A DNA stretch of 64,000 nt from Bog-375 sp049698695 (GCA_049698695.1 JBAVYH010000094.1:1-64000), one strand, 5' to 3'. Positions 32,676 through 41,619 are shown, numbered from the stretch's first letter. Notes: generated by a model from the letters alone, not told the origin. A program made the numbers and translations.

Positions 32676-33230
32676 ATGCACAAGGGCTTCACACTCTGGT
32701 TCACGGGCATGTCCGGAGCGGGCAAGAGCACCATTGCCGGGCTGCTCGAAAACCGCCTGCGCGCGTACCAGGCCAAGGTAGAGGTGCTCGATGGCGACGA
32801 AGTTCGCGCGTGCCTGTCCAAGGGGCTCGGTTTCAGCAAGCAGGACCGGGACGAAAACATCCGCCGCATCGGCTATGTATGCGAGTTGCTCTCCCGCAAC
32901 GGCGTCATCGCCATCGCCGCCGCCATCTCACCCTACCGGGCGGTGCGCGATGAGGTGCGGGCACGCATCGCCAACTTCGTCGAAGTGTACGTGGAGTGCC
33001 CGGTCGAAACCCTGGCCCAGCGCGATGTCAAGGGCCTGTACAGGCAGGCGCTGGCGGGCGCTATCCCGCAATTTACCGGCATCTCTGATCCTTACGAGCC
33101 GCCGCTTCATCCCGAGGTGACGGTCGACTCGTCGCGCCAGACCCCGCAAGAAAGTGCCGATCGGATCTGGGCTACACTGGAACATCTGGGTCTCATCTCC
33201 TTTGATCGATCTGCACTCGCACACGAATGA
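32676..33230 (+). CDS. cysC: Adenylylsulfate kinase (APS kinase)
   Basis: Phosphorylates APS to PAPS using ATP. Walker A WFTGMSGAGKSTIAG, VLDGDEVRACLS, GFSKQDRDENIRRIG and the lid region KGLYRQALAGAIPQFTGISDPYE are all typical. Length 184. ATG 32676 (MHKGFTLWFTG) is preferred over the upstream ATG in the palindrome. As cysH is the APS type, PAPS made here probably serves sulfotransferases rather than sulfite formation. Its 3' end overlaps the start of the PHP gene. Confidence 0.95.
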   Translation: MHKGFTLWFTGMSGAGKSTIAGLLENRLRAYQAKVEVLDGDEVRACLSKGLGFSKQDRDENIRRIGYVCELLSRNGVIAIAAAISPYRAVRDEVRARIANFVEVYVECPVETLAQRDVKGLYRQALAGAIPQFTGISDPYEPPLHPEVTVDSSRQTPQESADRIWATLEHLGLISFDRSALAHE

Positions 33231-34056
33231 ATCCGACGGCAGCCTGGCACCGTCGAAACTGATTGAAGACGCGGTCCGCGCCGGCGTGACCGTGCTGGCG
33301 ATCACCGACCACGATACGCTGGCGGGCTACGACCTGGCGCTGCCCGCGGCACAGGCGGACGGCCTCGATCTGGTATGCGGCATCGAGCTTTCCACCAAGC
33401 TCCGCGGCCGCTCCGCGCATCTGCTTGGCTATTTCCCGGCCGCCGGCCCGCTCGAGGATTTTCGCAAATGGGTGCGCCTGCAGCAGCAGTCGCGCAAGGA
33501 CCGTAACATTCGCCTGGCGGCGCGGCTGCGGGAGCTGGGCTTCGACATCACCCTGGAGGAAGCTGAGGCGCGCGGCCGCGGCATGACCGGCCGGCCGCAT
33601 TTCGCCGCTATCATGCTGGAGAAGGGCTACGTGCGGAATTACCGGCAGGCTTTCGACGATTACCTCGACGAATCCGCCCAGGCTTACGTCTACCGCCAGG
33701 AGCCGACGTTTGCCGAAGGCGTCGCCGCCGTCCGCGGGGCCGGCGGAATTGCTTCGCTGGCGCACCCCACACGCGTGCATGCCGACGTGGCGGAGATAAT
33801 GCCCGAGCTCTGCGCCGCCGGGCTGAACGCCATCGAAGCCTATCACAGCGATCACAGCGAGGCAGAGACCGCAAGCTTCCTCGAATTGGCGCGCCGCCAC
33901 GGCCTGCTGGTCACCGGCGGCTCGGATTTCCACGGCGAAGCCGTCAAGCCCGGCGTCAAGCTCGGGTCAGGTTACCAGGGCAACCTGCGCGTCCCTCCCG
34001 AAGTGATGGACCACCTCCGCAACAGCGCCGCCATCGGTTCGGGAGACGGGCGTTAA
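33202..34056 (+). CDS. PHP-domain phosphoesterase (TrpH/pAp phosphatase-like)
   Basis: A 284-residue metal-dependent phosphoesterase. Motif I DLHSHTNESDGS, motif II ITDHDTLAGY, GIELS, then SLAHPTRVH and GSDFHGE supply the metal ligands. Members of this family (COG0613) include 3',5'-nucleotide bisphosphate phosphatases. Overlap with cysC by 29 bases suggests it recycles pAp left after PAPS-dependent sulfotransfer; this is inference. The start is uncertain: TTG 33202 (MIDLHSHT) fits the family; ATG 33154 would add 16 residues inside cysC. Confidence 0.88.
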   Translation: MIDLHSHTNESDGSLAPSKLIEDAVRAGVTVLAITDHDTLAGYDLALPAAQADGLDLVCGIELSTKLRGRSAHLLGYFPAAGPLEDFRKWVRLQQQSRKDRNIRLAARLRELGFDITLEEAEARGRGMTGRPHFAAIMLEKGYVRNYRQAFDDYLDESAQAYVYRQEPTFAEGVAAVRGAGGIASLAHPTRVHADVAEIMPELCAAGLNAIEAYHSDHSEAETASFLELARRHGLLVTGGSDFHGEAVKPGVKLGSGYQGNLRVPPEVMDHLRNSAAIGSGDGR

Positions 34057-34211
34057 GCCGGGCTAATGCCGGACTAACACCGCGCCATGGATGCGCGAAA
34101 CCCGCAGCCTGTGAAGCGGCCTGCGGGCATCCTCGGAAAGAACTGCCGGCAGGGCCACACCTTGTGCGGCAGGCGCCGCGCTCCTGTGCGATGCTTGTGT
34201 GGGGAGGCGCT

Positions 34212-35108
34212 ATGGAGGTCCGGCAGCTACAACTCTTTTTGGCGGTGCTCGATTGCGCCAGCGTGACGCGGGCGGCCGAGCGTGTCAACCTCACTCCGGG
34301 GGCGGTCAGCCTGCAACTCCACAGTTTGGCGGCGGAGCTCAACACCGAGCTGTTCGTCCGCACGGGCAAGCGGCTGGCTCCCACCGCCGCCGCGTGGCGC
34401 CTGGCGGAACACGCCCGCGAGGTCCTCAACCAGCTCCGGCTGATCGAGCAGGAATTCGAAAGCGACGCCATGGACGACCGGCACCCGTTCCACTTCGCCA
34501 CCGGCGCCACCACGCTAATCCACCACCTGGGCAGGCCGCTGCGCAAGCTGCGCAAGCATTTCCCGCACCTCGGCATCGACATCATGGTCTGCCCCACCGA
34601 GGAGATGGTGGCGGGTCTGCTCGACCGGCGATTCGACCTGGCGCTGATCTCGCTGCCCTATCCCAACGACAACCTGGAAATGGTACCCCTGTTCGAAGAG
34701 GAACTGCTGGTGCTGAAGCCCTCCCTCGACCGGATCAGCGGCTGGCACGTGGCCACCACCGAGCCGGCCGAGCTGGCCAAGGCGTCGTTTGTCCTCTATC
34801 CGAGGCGAAGCAACATGCGCTCCATGATCGATGGCTTCTTCAAGGAGATTGAAGTGGCGCCGCGGGTGGTGATGGAAGCCGACGACACGGAAGCGCTCAA
34901 GAAGCTGGTCGAGACCGGATTCGGATATTCCATTTTGCCCGAATACGCGTTGCACGGGCGCCCTCGTTATTTCCACGCGTTACGCGTCAAGGGCCGCCGC
35001 CTGGTCCGGGTGCAGGCCCTCGCCATGGCTCGCTCGCCGCACCGGCGCGCGCTGACCGACGCCGTTGCGCGGTTTCTGCAATCGTCGCTGTCACTGCCGA
35101 AGCAGTAG
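34212..35108 (+). CDS. LysR-family transcriptional regulator
   Basis: A 298-residue regulator. N-terminal winged HTH: MEVRQLQLFLAVLDCASVTRAAERVNLTPGAVS, followed by the linker helix and a two-lobed effector domain (about residues 95-295). ATG 34212 is set by GGGGAGG four bases upstream. The effector and target are unknown. The nearest upstream genes are the cysH-cysC-PHP set, and LysR proteins often control sulfur assimilation, but it lies downstream rather than divergently, so the link is weak. Confidence 0.93.
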   Translation: MEVRQLQLFLAVLDCASVTRAAERVNLTPGAVSLQLHSLAAELNTELFVRTGKRLAPTAAAWRLAEHAREVLNQLRLIEQEFESDAMDDRHPFHFATGATTLIHHLGRPLRKLRKHFPHLGIDIMVCPTEEMVAGLLDRRFDLALISLPYPNDNLEMVPLFEEELLVLKPSLDRISGWHVATTEPAELAKASFVLYPRRSNMRSMIDGFFKEIEVAPRVVMEADDTEALKKLVETGFGYSILPEYALHGRPRYFHALRVKGRRLVRVQALAMARSPHRRALTDAVARFLQSSLSLPKQ

Positions 35109-35180
35109 CGGGCGGCGCAGTCCCGATTCAAGAATATTCCATCCGCGCATAAATTGGCGGCACATCCTTTTCTGCCGTGC

Positions 35181-35243
35181 GGTAGGACAGGCGATCGGTT
35201 TCCGTCGCCTGTCTTCCTCATTTATGAACGCCTGATAAATGAG
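35181..35243. repeat. Hairpin repeats between LysR gene and ppx
   Basis: GGTAGGACAGGCGA.. forms a perfect 9-bp hairpin GACAGGCGA (35186-35194) and TCGCCTGTC (35205-35213), a covarying relative of 23050-23077. A second perfect hairpin follows: CTCATTTAT (35217-35225) and ATAAATGAG (35235-35243). The remainder of the 214-base spacer holds nothing recognised. Confidence 0.75.
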
Positions 35244-35322
35244 TGACTCAGGATGTCCTGGGACTAAGTAAGTGGCTTAGCGAGTGGCGATAACTTGTGG
35301 CTGTAAGTTACGGCCCCGCCGG

Positions 35323-36852
35323 TCACCGCGCGCGGACCAGCGACAGGCTGCGATTGAAAACCTGGTGGAACGTGCCGGCGGCGCGCTCGGCGCCCCACTG
35401 CTCCAGGTCGATGTCGCCGGTCGAATGGACCAGTAGGACCACCTCGCCGTTCTGAACGCGGCAGGTCAGGCTCTCGATCCGCCGCTCCGGCCCGCGCACC
35501 ATGTTGTCGGCCAGGCGCAGCAGCGGAATCAAGACGGTCAGCGCGCGCTTATCGTCGGGCGTCAAGGATTGAAAGGCGGCATGCATCGGGTTGGGCAGCG
35601 CTTTGCGGTGATAGCGGCAGAGCGCAGCCACCAGGGTGCGCTCGCGCTCGGTGAAGCCCGGCATATCGGAGTTCGCCACCACGTAATAGGAATGCTTGTG
35701 ATGGCTGGAGCTCGAGATGTAGTGGCCCACGTCGAGCAGGTAGGCGGCGGCTTCCAGCAGCTTGCCGGCGGCCGGCGGCAGCCGGTGCAGCGGTTGCAGC
35801 GCCGTGAACAACAGGCCGGCGATGTGGGCCACGCTGCGCGCATGCTCCACGGATACGCCATAGCGGCGCCCCATGTCCTCCACCTCGCGGCGCTGTTCCC
35901 GGGTGAGGCGGGAAAGCTCCGCGCCTACGTTGCGCGCGGCCAAGTCGGCAATCACGCCGTCGCGCACGCCGGCGCGCGAATAGTAGATGGCAGGCAGGTG
36001 GAACCGCTCCAGAAAGGTCAGCAGCACTGCCATGCCGGGCACGATGATTTCGGCGCGGCGCGGCCCGATGCCGGTCACCTTGCGGCGGCCGGCAAGACTC
36101 AACCCGGCCAGCTTCCAATACAGCTTGCGGACCTGCGCCGTCGAGATGCGCAGGCGGTCGATTTCGTCGCGCCGCGACCGCGGCAGCCGCGCCACTGCCG
36201 CGGCCACCGCCGATGCCGTGGCTGAAGTGCCGATGGCGCGCTCCCACCGGGCCGGCCCCAGGCGGCGCACCACGCTCGAAAGCTTGTCGTCGATGAACTC
36301 CTGCATCTGGTTGAGCTGGCGCGGCGACGGCGGATCGTCCTTGAGAAAGATCTCGCGCAGCCGCACGGCTCCCAGCGGTTTCGAAAACCCCATGTACAGG
36401 CGGCTGTCTTCGGAGGCCACAATCTCCGCGCTGCCGCCGCCGATGTCGCAGATCAGCACCCGCCGCCCGTGCTGCGGCCAGACGCTCTCCACGCCGAGAT
36501 GAATCAGGCGGGCCTCCTCGCGGCCGGAGATGATTTCCACGTGCGTGCCGGCGGCTTCCGAAGCCCGCTCCAGGAACTCGTGCTGGTTTCGCGTGTCGCG
36601 GATGGCACTGGTGGCTACCGCCCGCACTCCCACCACCGCCAGCTTGCGGTAGAGCGCGGCCATGCGCACCAGCACGGCGCAGGTGGCTTTGATGGCCTCC
36701 TCGCTCACGGCGCCGTTGCGAAACACGCTTTCGCCCAGGCGGGTCACCTCGCGATCGGAGGCCAAAACACGGGTCGGCTGCCCGTCGGTTATCTCGGCCG
36801 CCTCCATGCGGATCGAGTTGCTGCCGATGTCGATGGCTGCGTAACGGGGCAC
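35323..36852 (-). CDS. Ppx/GppA exopolyphosphatase-pppGpp phosphatase family protein
   Basis: An actin-like ASKHA phosphatase: phosphate-1 motif AAIDIGSNSIRM, phosphate-2 motif LICDIGGGSAEIV, then TSATASAVA. The C-terminal third is an HD-type domain (HIAGLLF.., YLLDVGHYISSSSHHKHSYY, RYHRKALP). Length 509, as in long Ppx/GppA proteins. It degrades polyphosphate or converts pppGpp to ppGpp, linking phosphate and stringent signalling; sequence alone does not separate the two. ATG 36852 gives MPRYAAIDIGSNS. It is monocistronic by spacing. Confidence 0.92.
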   Translation of the reverse strand: MPRYAAIDIGSNSIRMEAAEITDGQPTRVLASDREVTRLGESVFRNGAVSEEAIKATCAVLVRMAALYRKLAVVGVRAVATSAIRDTRNQHEFLERASEAAGTHVEIISGREEARLIHLGVESVWPQHGRRVLICDIGGGSAEIVASEDSRLYMGFSKPLGAVRLREIFLKDDPPSPRQLNQMQEFIDDKLSSVVRRLGPARWERAIGTSATASAVAAAVARLPRSRRDEIDRLRISTAQVRKLYWKLAGLSLAGRRKVTGIGPRRAEIIVPGMAVLLTFLERFHLPAIYYSRAGVRDGVIADLAARNVGAELSRLTREQRREVEDMGRRYGVSVEHARSVAHIAGLLFTALQPLHRLPPAAGKLLEAAAYLLDVGHYISSSSHHKHSYYVVANSDMPGFTERERTLVAALCRYHRKALPNPMHAAFQSLTPDDKRALTVLIPLLRLADNMVRGPERRIESLTCRVQNGEVVLLVHSTGDIDLEQWGAERAAGTFHQVFNRSLSLVRAR

Positions 36853-36962
36853 TTATCTTCAATCTAAACGACAGCGCGTGCATTAGGGAACCCATTTTTG
36901 CGATGGTGTAAAAGAAATGTAGCGTCTTGTCTCACAAGTTCGAAACATGATTCCGGAGCTGC

Positions 36963-37026
36963 GTATCAGGGCACGGCTTCAGCCGTGCCGACGTGGCAAC
37001 CACTAAACATGGCCTTTAGGCCCTGT
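36963..37026 (+). repeat. Third copy of the two-hairpin repeat
   Basis: GTATCAGGGC then hairpin GGCACGGCT/AGCCGTGCC (36970-36989), 20 bases, second hairpin GGCCT/AGGCC (37011-37022) and CTGT. The distance from GTATCAGG to CTGT is 60 bases, the same as at 5047. It occupies the centre of the 312-base gap between the ppx and methyltransferase genes. The rest of the gap holds no recognised gene. Confidence 0.8.
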
Positions 37027-37164
37027 AATTCAGCGATAGCCCCGTGGGCGCTTCGTCGACGAACTTCAGAGACAGGACAGCAGCGCAGCAGGCGGACCGC
37101 CGCTCCCGGGCCGCGCCCCGATTCGGACACCGCGCTCTGTTAAGCTCAGGAACGGAGGGATCGC

Positions 37165-38529
37165 ATGCAGCCGTTTCGTTACCACGTATTCGTCTGCGAC
37201 CAGCAGAAGCCGGAAGGCGCGCCAAGCTGTGGCGCCCGAGGCGGCCTGGCGGTGATCGAAGCCTTGCGCCGCGAGGTGGCAGCGCGGGGACTGGAAGGCC
37301 AGGTGCAGGTGACCGCCTGCGGATCGCTGGGACTGTGCGAGAGCGGCCCCAACCTGGTGGTGTATCCGGAGGGAACCTGGTACGGCGGCGTGACTCCTGC
37401 GGATGCGGCGGAGTTAGTGGAAGAACACTTTCGCAACGGCCGGCCGGTGGCTCGCCTGGAGCGCCGGGATGTCGATGAAGTCCGTGCCGAAATGGCCGCC
37501 GGCCGCGAGAAGCGCTTGGCCGCCATGCACGCGCGCGAAGCCAGCGGCGCTTTGCCGGACGATCTGAATGAGCGCATCCGCGGCTTCCAGCACAGCCGCG
37601 CCATTCTGACCGCGCTCGAACTCGATCTGTTTACCGCCATCGGCGAGGGCGGCGCTCCGGCGGCGGAAATCGCGTCCCGCATCCACGCCAATCCCCGCGC
37701 CACGGAAATGCTGCTGCACGCGATGGCGTCGCTCCAACTGGTCGCCAAACGCGACGGCCTGTTTTACAATTCGCCGGTGGCGGCCCGTTTTTTCACCACC
37801 GGGTCGCCGCAGAACGCGCGCCCCGCCCTGCTGCACACAGCCAGCCTTTGGAAAACCTGGTCTACCCTCACCGAGTGCGTGCGCGCCGGCACCAGCGTGA
37901 TCCACCAGGAGATGGCCGAGCGCCCCAGCGACTGGACGCAAGCTTTCATCGCCGCCATGCACCGCAACGCCGTGGAACGCGCGGCGCCGTTGGTGGCGGC
38001 GGTGGGCGCGCAAGGCGTGCGGCGCATGCTGGATGTGGGCGGTGGCTCCGGCGCTTATTCTATCGCCTTCGCCGCGGCCAATCCCGAACTCCAGGCTTAC
38101 ATCCTCGACCTGGTCGCGGTGGTGCCCCTGGCCCAGCGCCACATCGAGCAGGCGGGCGTTTCCGGCCGCGTCCACACCCGCGTCGGTGATTTGCGCACCG
38201 ACCACCTCGGCGAAGGCTATGACCTGGTGCTCGCTTCCGCCGTTTGCCACATGCTCGACGAAAAGGAAAATGCGCACCTGATCGCTCGCTGTTATGGAGC
38301 GCTGGCTCCGGGCGGGCGGTTGGTGATCCAGGAGTTCATCCTCGACCCGGATAAGTGCGCGCCGCAATCGGCCGCGCTGTTTTCGCTGAACATGCTGGTA
38401 GGCACGCGCGCCGGCGCCAGCTACAGTGAGCCCGAATACACCGCGTGGATGAGCGCCGCTGGTTTCGCCGCCATCCGCCACGTCCGCATGCCCGGCCCCG
38501 CCGGCTTGATGATTGGCACCCGCGCCTGA
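37165..38529 (+). CDS. Thioredoxin-like [2Fe-2S] ferredoxin fused to a methyltransferase
   Basis: Residues 1-100 match the thioredoxin-fold 2Fe-2S ferredoxin family: Cys11, Cys22, Cys52 and Cys58, with GLCESGPNLVVYPEGTWYGG. From about 135 on, the protein looks like a plant-type O-methyltransferase: a dimerisation helix domain (TALELDLFTAIGEGGAPAA), then SAM motif I MLDVGGGSGAYS near residue 289, and LVIQEFILD. Length 454. ATG 37165 has GGAGGG about six bases upstream. The fusion implies redox control or radical-like chemistry of a methyl transfer; the substrate is unknown. It stands alone between repeats. Confidence 0.88.
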   Translation: MQPFRYHVFVCDQQKPEGAPSCGARGGLAVIEALRREVAARGLEGQVQVTACGSLGLCESGPNLVVYPEGTWYGGVTPADAAELVEEHFRNGRPVARLERRDVDEVRAEMAAGREKRLAAMHAREASGALPDDLNERIRGFQHSRAILTALELDLFTAIGEGGAPAAEIASRIHANPRATEMLLHAMASLQLVAKRDGLFYNSPVAARFFTTGSPQNARPALLHTASLWKTWSTLTECVRAGTSVIHQEMAERPSDWTQAFIAAMHRNAVERAAPLVAAVGAQGVRRMLDVGGGSGAYSIAFAAANPELQAYILDLVAVVPLAQRHIEQAGVSGRVHTRVGDLRTDHLGEGYDLVLASAVCHMLDEKENAHLIARCYGALAPGGRLVIQEFILDPDKCAPQSAALFSLNMLVGTRAGASYSEPEYTAWMSAAGFAAIRHVRMPGPAGLMIGTRA

Positions 38530-38585
38530 GCTCCGGTTTCCGCGCCGCGATGAGCAGTCGCTGCCTGCGCGTAAGACGCCCGTAG

Positions 38586-38605
38586 GGGCCGGGCATGCCC
38601 GGCCC
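38586..38605. repeat. Perfect 20-bp palindrome, GCATGC-core family
   Basis: GGGCCGGGCATGCCCGGCCC, preceded by GTAG as in the other copies (14436, 61466). It lies between the methyltransferase fusion and the LytTR regulator gene. Confidence 0.85.
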
Positions 38606-38650
38606 TCCGCCACCCCACCCCGCTTCATCGCTGCTACAGTTGCATGTGAG

Positions 38651-39400
38651 GTGCAGCCAACGCCGCTCAAAGCCGTAATCGTGGATGACGAGGCTCTGGC
38701 GCGCGGCTACTTGCGCGAGATGTTGCGGGCGCATCCGGAAATCGAGATCGCCGCTGAATGCGCCAACGGCTTCGAGGCCGTCAAGGCCATCGCAGAAACC
38801 GCGCCCCACCTGGTCTTTCTGGACATCCAGATGCCTAAACTGGACGGCTTCGAAGTGCTGGAATTGATCGACCCCGGCCCGGCGGTGGTGTTCGTCACCG
38901 CCTACGACGAATACGCCATGCGCGCTTTCGACGCCCACGCGGTGGATTACCTGCTGAAGCCGTTCAGCGCCGAGCGCTTCGAGCGCGCCTTGGAGCGGGC
39001 CCGGGCTCGCTTGGGCGAGCGCACTCCGCCGCCGCCGCGGCCGCCCGAGCAGCGCGTCGACCGCATCGTGGTGCGCGATGGCGCGCGCGTACACGTCATC
39101 CCCCTCGACAAGCTCGATTACGTGCAGGCGCAGGACGATTACATCGCCCTGCACAGCGGCGGCAAGAGCTATCTGAAACCGCAGCCCATCGCGGAGATCG
39201 AGCGTCAGCTCGACGCCAGACGTTTCGTGCGCATTCACCGCTCGGTGATTGTCAGCCTGGAGCGCGTGTCGCGCATCGAACCGTACGGCAAAGACAGCCG
39301 CCTGGCGATCCTCACCGATGGCACCCGCCTCCCCGTGAGCCGCGCCGGTTACGCGCGCCTGCTCGAAGCCATGGAAGGCTCTGAAGGCGCCCGCAAGTAG
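38651..39400 (+). CDS. LytTR-type response regulator
   Basis: Receiver domain: VIVDDEALARGYL, phosphoacceptor Asp in LVFLDIQMPKLDG, FVTAYDEYAMRAFD and the lysine of YLLKPFS. The C-terminal LytTR DNA-binding domain runs from DRIVVRDGARVHVIPLDKLDYVQAQDDYI to the end with FVRIHRSVIVSLERV. The usual partners are LytS-type kinases; one is encoded 3 kb away on the other strand (41756-42784). The start is uncertain: GTG 38651 fits the family length, while the frame opens at 38513 inside the preceding gene. No good ribosome site precedes GTG. Confidence 0.9.
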   Translation: MQPTPLKAVIVDDEALARGYLREMLRAHPEIEIAAECANGFEAVKAIAETAPHLVFLDIQMPKLDGFEVLELIDPGPAVVFVTAYDEYAMRAFDAHAVDYLLKPFSAERFERALERARARLGERTPPPPRPPEQRVDRIVVRDGARVHVIPLDKLDYVQAQDDYIALHSGGKSYLKPQPIAEIERQLDARRFVRIHRSVIVSLERVSRIEPYGKDSRLAILTDGTRLPVSRAGYARLLEAMEGSEGARK

Positions 39401-39488
39401 CGGGCAGCGCCCGCGCACACGATCGCTGCTACAGGGTCTGCCGCGTCCGACAAATACTCCGCCTGCGCAGATCCCGTATGCTACAAAA

Positions 39489-40022
39489 ATGAGACGCGGG
39501 AAGGGTGGGGCCACAACCATCGGTTTTCGCTGGGATAGAGTCGAGCGCGCGGCTTTGCCGGTCGTGGTGCATTCCACGCGCACCGCGCTGGCGGCTGTAG
39601 TTTCGGTGCTGGTGGCGCGCTTATTCCGGCTGCCGGAGGCATACTGGGCGCCGATTACAACCCTGGTCATTACGCAGTCATCGTTAGGTGCGGCGCTCGC
39701 CGTTTCCCGGCAGCGCTTCCTCGGAACGGCGCTGGGAGCGGCAGTGGGCGCAATTGTGGCGAGCCACTTCGGGCGGAACGCGCTGGTATTCGGTGTGGCC
39801 GTGTTCATCCTGGGGCTGCTCTGCGCCGTGGCGCGCTCGGAGCGAAGCGCATATCGGTTCGGGGGAGTCACCCTGGCGATTGTGCTGTTGATACCGCGAG
39901 CGGCTCCCCCATGGCAGATCGCCTTGCATCGGTGCGCTGAAGTATTCATCGGCATTGCGGTAGCACTAATGCTGGCGGTAGCGTGGCCAGAGAGGGGCTC
40001 GGCGCCCTCGGCGAAAACGTGA
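39489..40022 (+). CDS. FUSC-like small membrane protein
   Basis: A 177-residue membrane protein with about four to five helices (TALAAVVSVLVARLF, YWAPITTLVI.., LVFGVAVFILGLLCAV, GVTLAIVLLIP, VFIGIAVALMLAVAW). The arrangement YWAPITTLVITQSSLGAALAVS and the helix-loop RFLGTALGAAVGAI match the FUSC/aromatic acid exporter N-terminal domain. It lacks the long cytoplasmic part of full-size exporters, so it may be a minimal member. Substrate unknown. Confidence 0.8.
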   Translation: MRRGKGGATTIGFRWDRVERAALPVVVHSTRTALAAVVSVLVARLFRLPEAYWAPITTLVITQSSLGAALAVSRQRFLGTALGAAVGAIVASHFGRNALVFGVAVFILGLLCAVARSERSAYRFGGVTLAIVLLIPRAAPPWQIALHRCAEVFIGIAVALMLAVAWPERGSAPSAKT

Positions 40023-40149
40023 ATCCGCCTGGAGTCCATCCCCGATTCCCCTGGCACGATACATCCGGCAACGCCAAGGTCCGAAGATCGGAGGTAAACT
40101 CGGCGTTGGCCGGGAAGACACGACAGGCAGCCAATAGGGAGACATCGGA

Positions 40150-41574
40150 ATGAATCGCAGGCAGTTCTTGCGCGCAGGAGCCGCAGTCATAGCTGGAACC
40201 GCGCGCGGACAAGGTCCGAGCGGAGCCCCTGCGGCCGGCGCGGTCTCTGCACTGCCGCCGTTTCCACGCGGTTTCCTCTTCGGCGCCGCCACGTCGTGCG
40301 TCCAGATCGAAGGAGCGGCGCGCGAGGACGGCAAGGGCGAATCGATTTGGGATCGCTTCGCAGCGCAGCCGGGCGCAATCAAAGACGGCTCCACTCCAGC
40401 CGTGGCCTGCGATTCCTATCACCGTTGGGAACAGGACTTCGCCCTGCTGCAGACGATGGGCCTGCAATCGTACCGGTTCTCGATTGCCTGGCCGCGCATA
40501 CAGCCCGACGGCAAGGGCCAGGTGAACCAGAGAGGCGTGGACCATTACGACCGGCAGATCGACCGGCTCCTGAAGATGGGCGTTCAGCCGCTGGTGACGG
40601 CCTATCACTGGGACCTGCCGCAGACGCTCCAGGACGAGGGCGGCTGGCCCAATCGCGATACCGCCGCGCGCGTCGCGGATTATGTCCGCGTGCTCGGCCG
40701 CCGTTTCGGAGACCGCGTCACCTGGTGGTGCCTGATGAACGAGATGCAGGCCTTCACCGTGGCCGGATACGGTTGGGGAGTGCACGCGCCGGGCCTCCAG
40801 GATCGCGGGCTGACGCTGCGCGCGACGCACACTTCGAACCTGGCACAGGGCGCCGCATTCCGCGCTTTGAAGGCGGAGCGGCCCGGAGCGCGGGCAGGCA
40901 TGGCCCACGACATGGTCCTGTTCGATCCGGCGACTTCCTCGTCGGCGGATCGCGAAGCCTGCCAGCGCTTCCACGCCTTTCGTAATCTCTGGTTTCTCGA
41001 TCCTCCATTCACCGGCAAGTATCCCGAAGCGTTCGTGGACGGCGTCCCCTTCCAGGCGATGGGATGGAAGGCAGGCGATGAGGACCGCATGCGCGCGCCC
41101 CTCGATTTCTCCGGCATGAATTTCTACGGCGGCCGCTCGCTGGTTTCCTCCGGTGACGGCCCACCCCTGCTCAAGGGATTGAACGCGCACCAGTCCGGTC
41201 ACGACCCCAAGTACCCGGGAGCCATGGAGCGCGCCTGCCTGTGGATGGCGAAGCGCTACCAGCGGCCGGTGGTCATAACAGAGACCGGCTTCGAGGAGCC
41301 CGGCGTGCTGACCGCCGGCGGCAAGGTGCACGACCCGGCGCGCATCGGCTATCTGCGCGAAACCCTCGCCAACATTCGCCGCGCCATGCTGCAGGGAGCC
41401 GACGTCAAGAGCGTCCACGTCTGGAGCCTGATCGACGACTGGGAGTGGCAGGATGGTTTCAAGGATCGCATCGGTCTCGCCTACGTCGACTTCAAGAATC
41501 CGGTGGACCGCATCGCCAAGGACTCGGCGCAATGGTACCGCCAGGTGGTCCGCTCCCGCCGCCTGGACGTCTGA
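40150..41574 (+). CDS. Exported GH1-family beta-glycosidase with variant motifs
   Basis: A 474-residue family 1 glycoside hydrolase: FPRGFLFGAATSCVQIEGA, SYRFSIAWPRIQPDG, the acid/base Glu198 in CLMNEMQ and nucleophile Glu378 in VITETGF, then the aglycone region VHVWSLIDDWEWQDGF. In the usual family these read T-L/F-N-E-P and I/V-T-E-N-G; both flanks are changed here while both glutamates remain. A twin-arginine signal (MNRRQFLRAGAAVIAG) implies export in folded form. Probably hydrolyses beta-glucosides or related sugars outside the cytoplasm. Confidence 0.92.
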   Translation: MNRRQFLRAGAAVIAGTARGQGPSGAPAAGAVSALPPFPRGFLFGAATSCVQIEGAAREDGKGESIWDRFAAQPGAIKDGSTPAVACDSYHRWEQDFALLQTMGLQSYRFSIAWPRIQPDGKGQVNQRGVDHYDRQIDRLLKMGVQPLVTAYHWDLPQTLQDEGGWPNRDTAARVADYVRVLGRRFGDRVTWWCLMNEMQAFTVAGYGWGVHAPGLQDRGLTLRATHTSNLAQGAAFRALKAERPGARAGMAHDMVLFDPATSSSADREACQRFHAFRNLWFLDPPFTGKYPEAFVDGVPFQAMGWKAGDEDRMRAPLDFSGMNFYGGRSLVSSGDGPPLLKGLNAHQSGHDPKYPGAMERACLWMAKRYQRPVVITETGFEEPGVLTAGGKVHDPARIGYLRETLANIRRAMLQGADVKSVHVWSLIDDWEWQDGFKDRIGLAYVDFKNPVDRIAKDSAQWYRQVVRSRRLDV

Positions 41575-41601
41575 TTCCTATACGGTGACCAGGGGAGGTG
41601 G

Positions 41602-41619
41602 GGCAGGCTTCAGCCTGCC
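41602..41619. repeat. Small palindromic hairpin after the GH1 gene
   Basis: GGCAGGCT (41602-41609), TC, AGCCTGCC (41612-41619), preceded by GTGGG and followed by AAC. Related in layout to 30281-30298 and 794-825. It sits between convergent genes and may help end both transcripts. Confidence 0.6.

Noticed and set aside
34101..34160. Hairpin CCCGCAG/CTGCGGG after the PHP gene as a terminator
   Set aside because: Only seven pairs with a 13-base loop and no T tract; not distinguishable from chance in GC-rich DNA.
38336..40057. 573-codon minus-strand frame over the LytTR and FUSC genes
   Set aside because: It crosses three real genes and a palindrome and has no recognisable domain.
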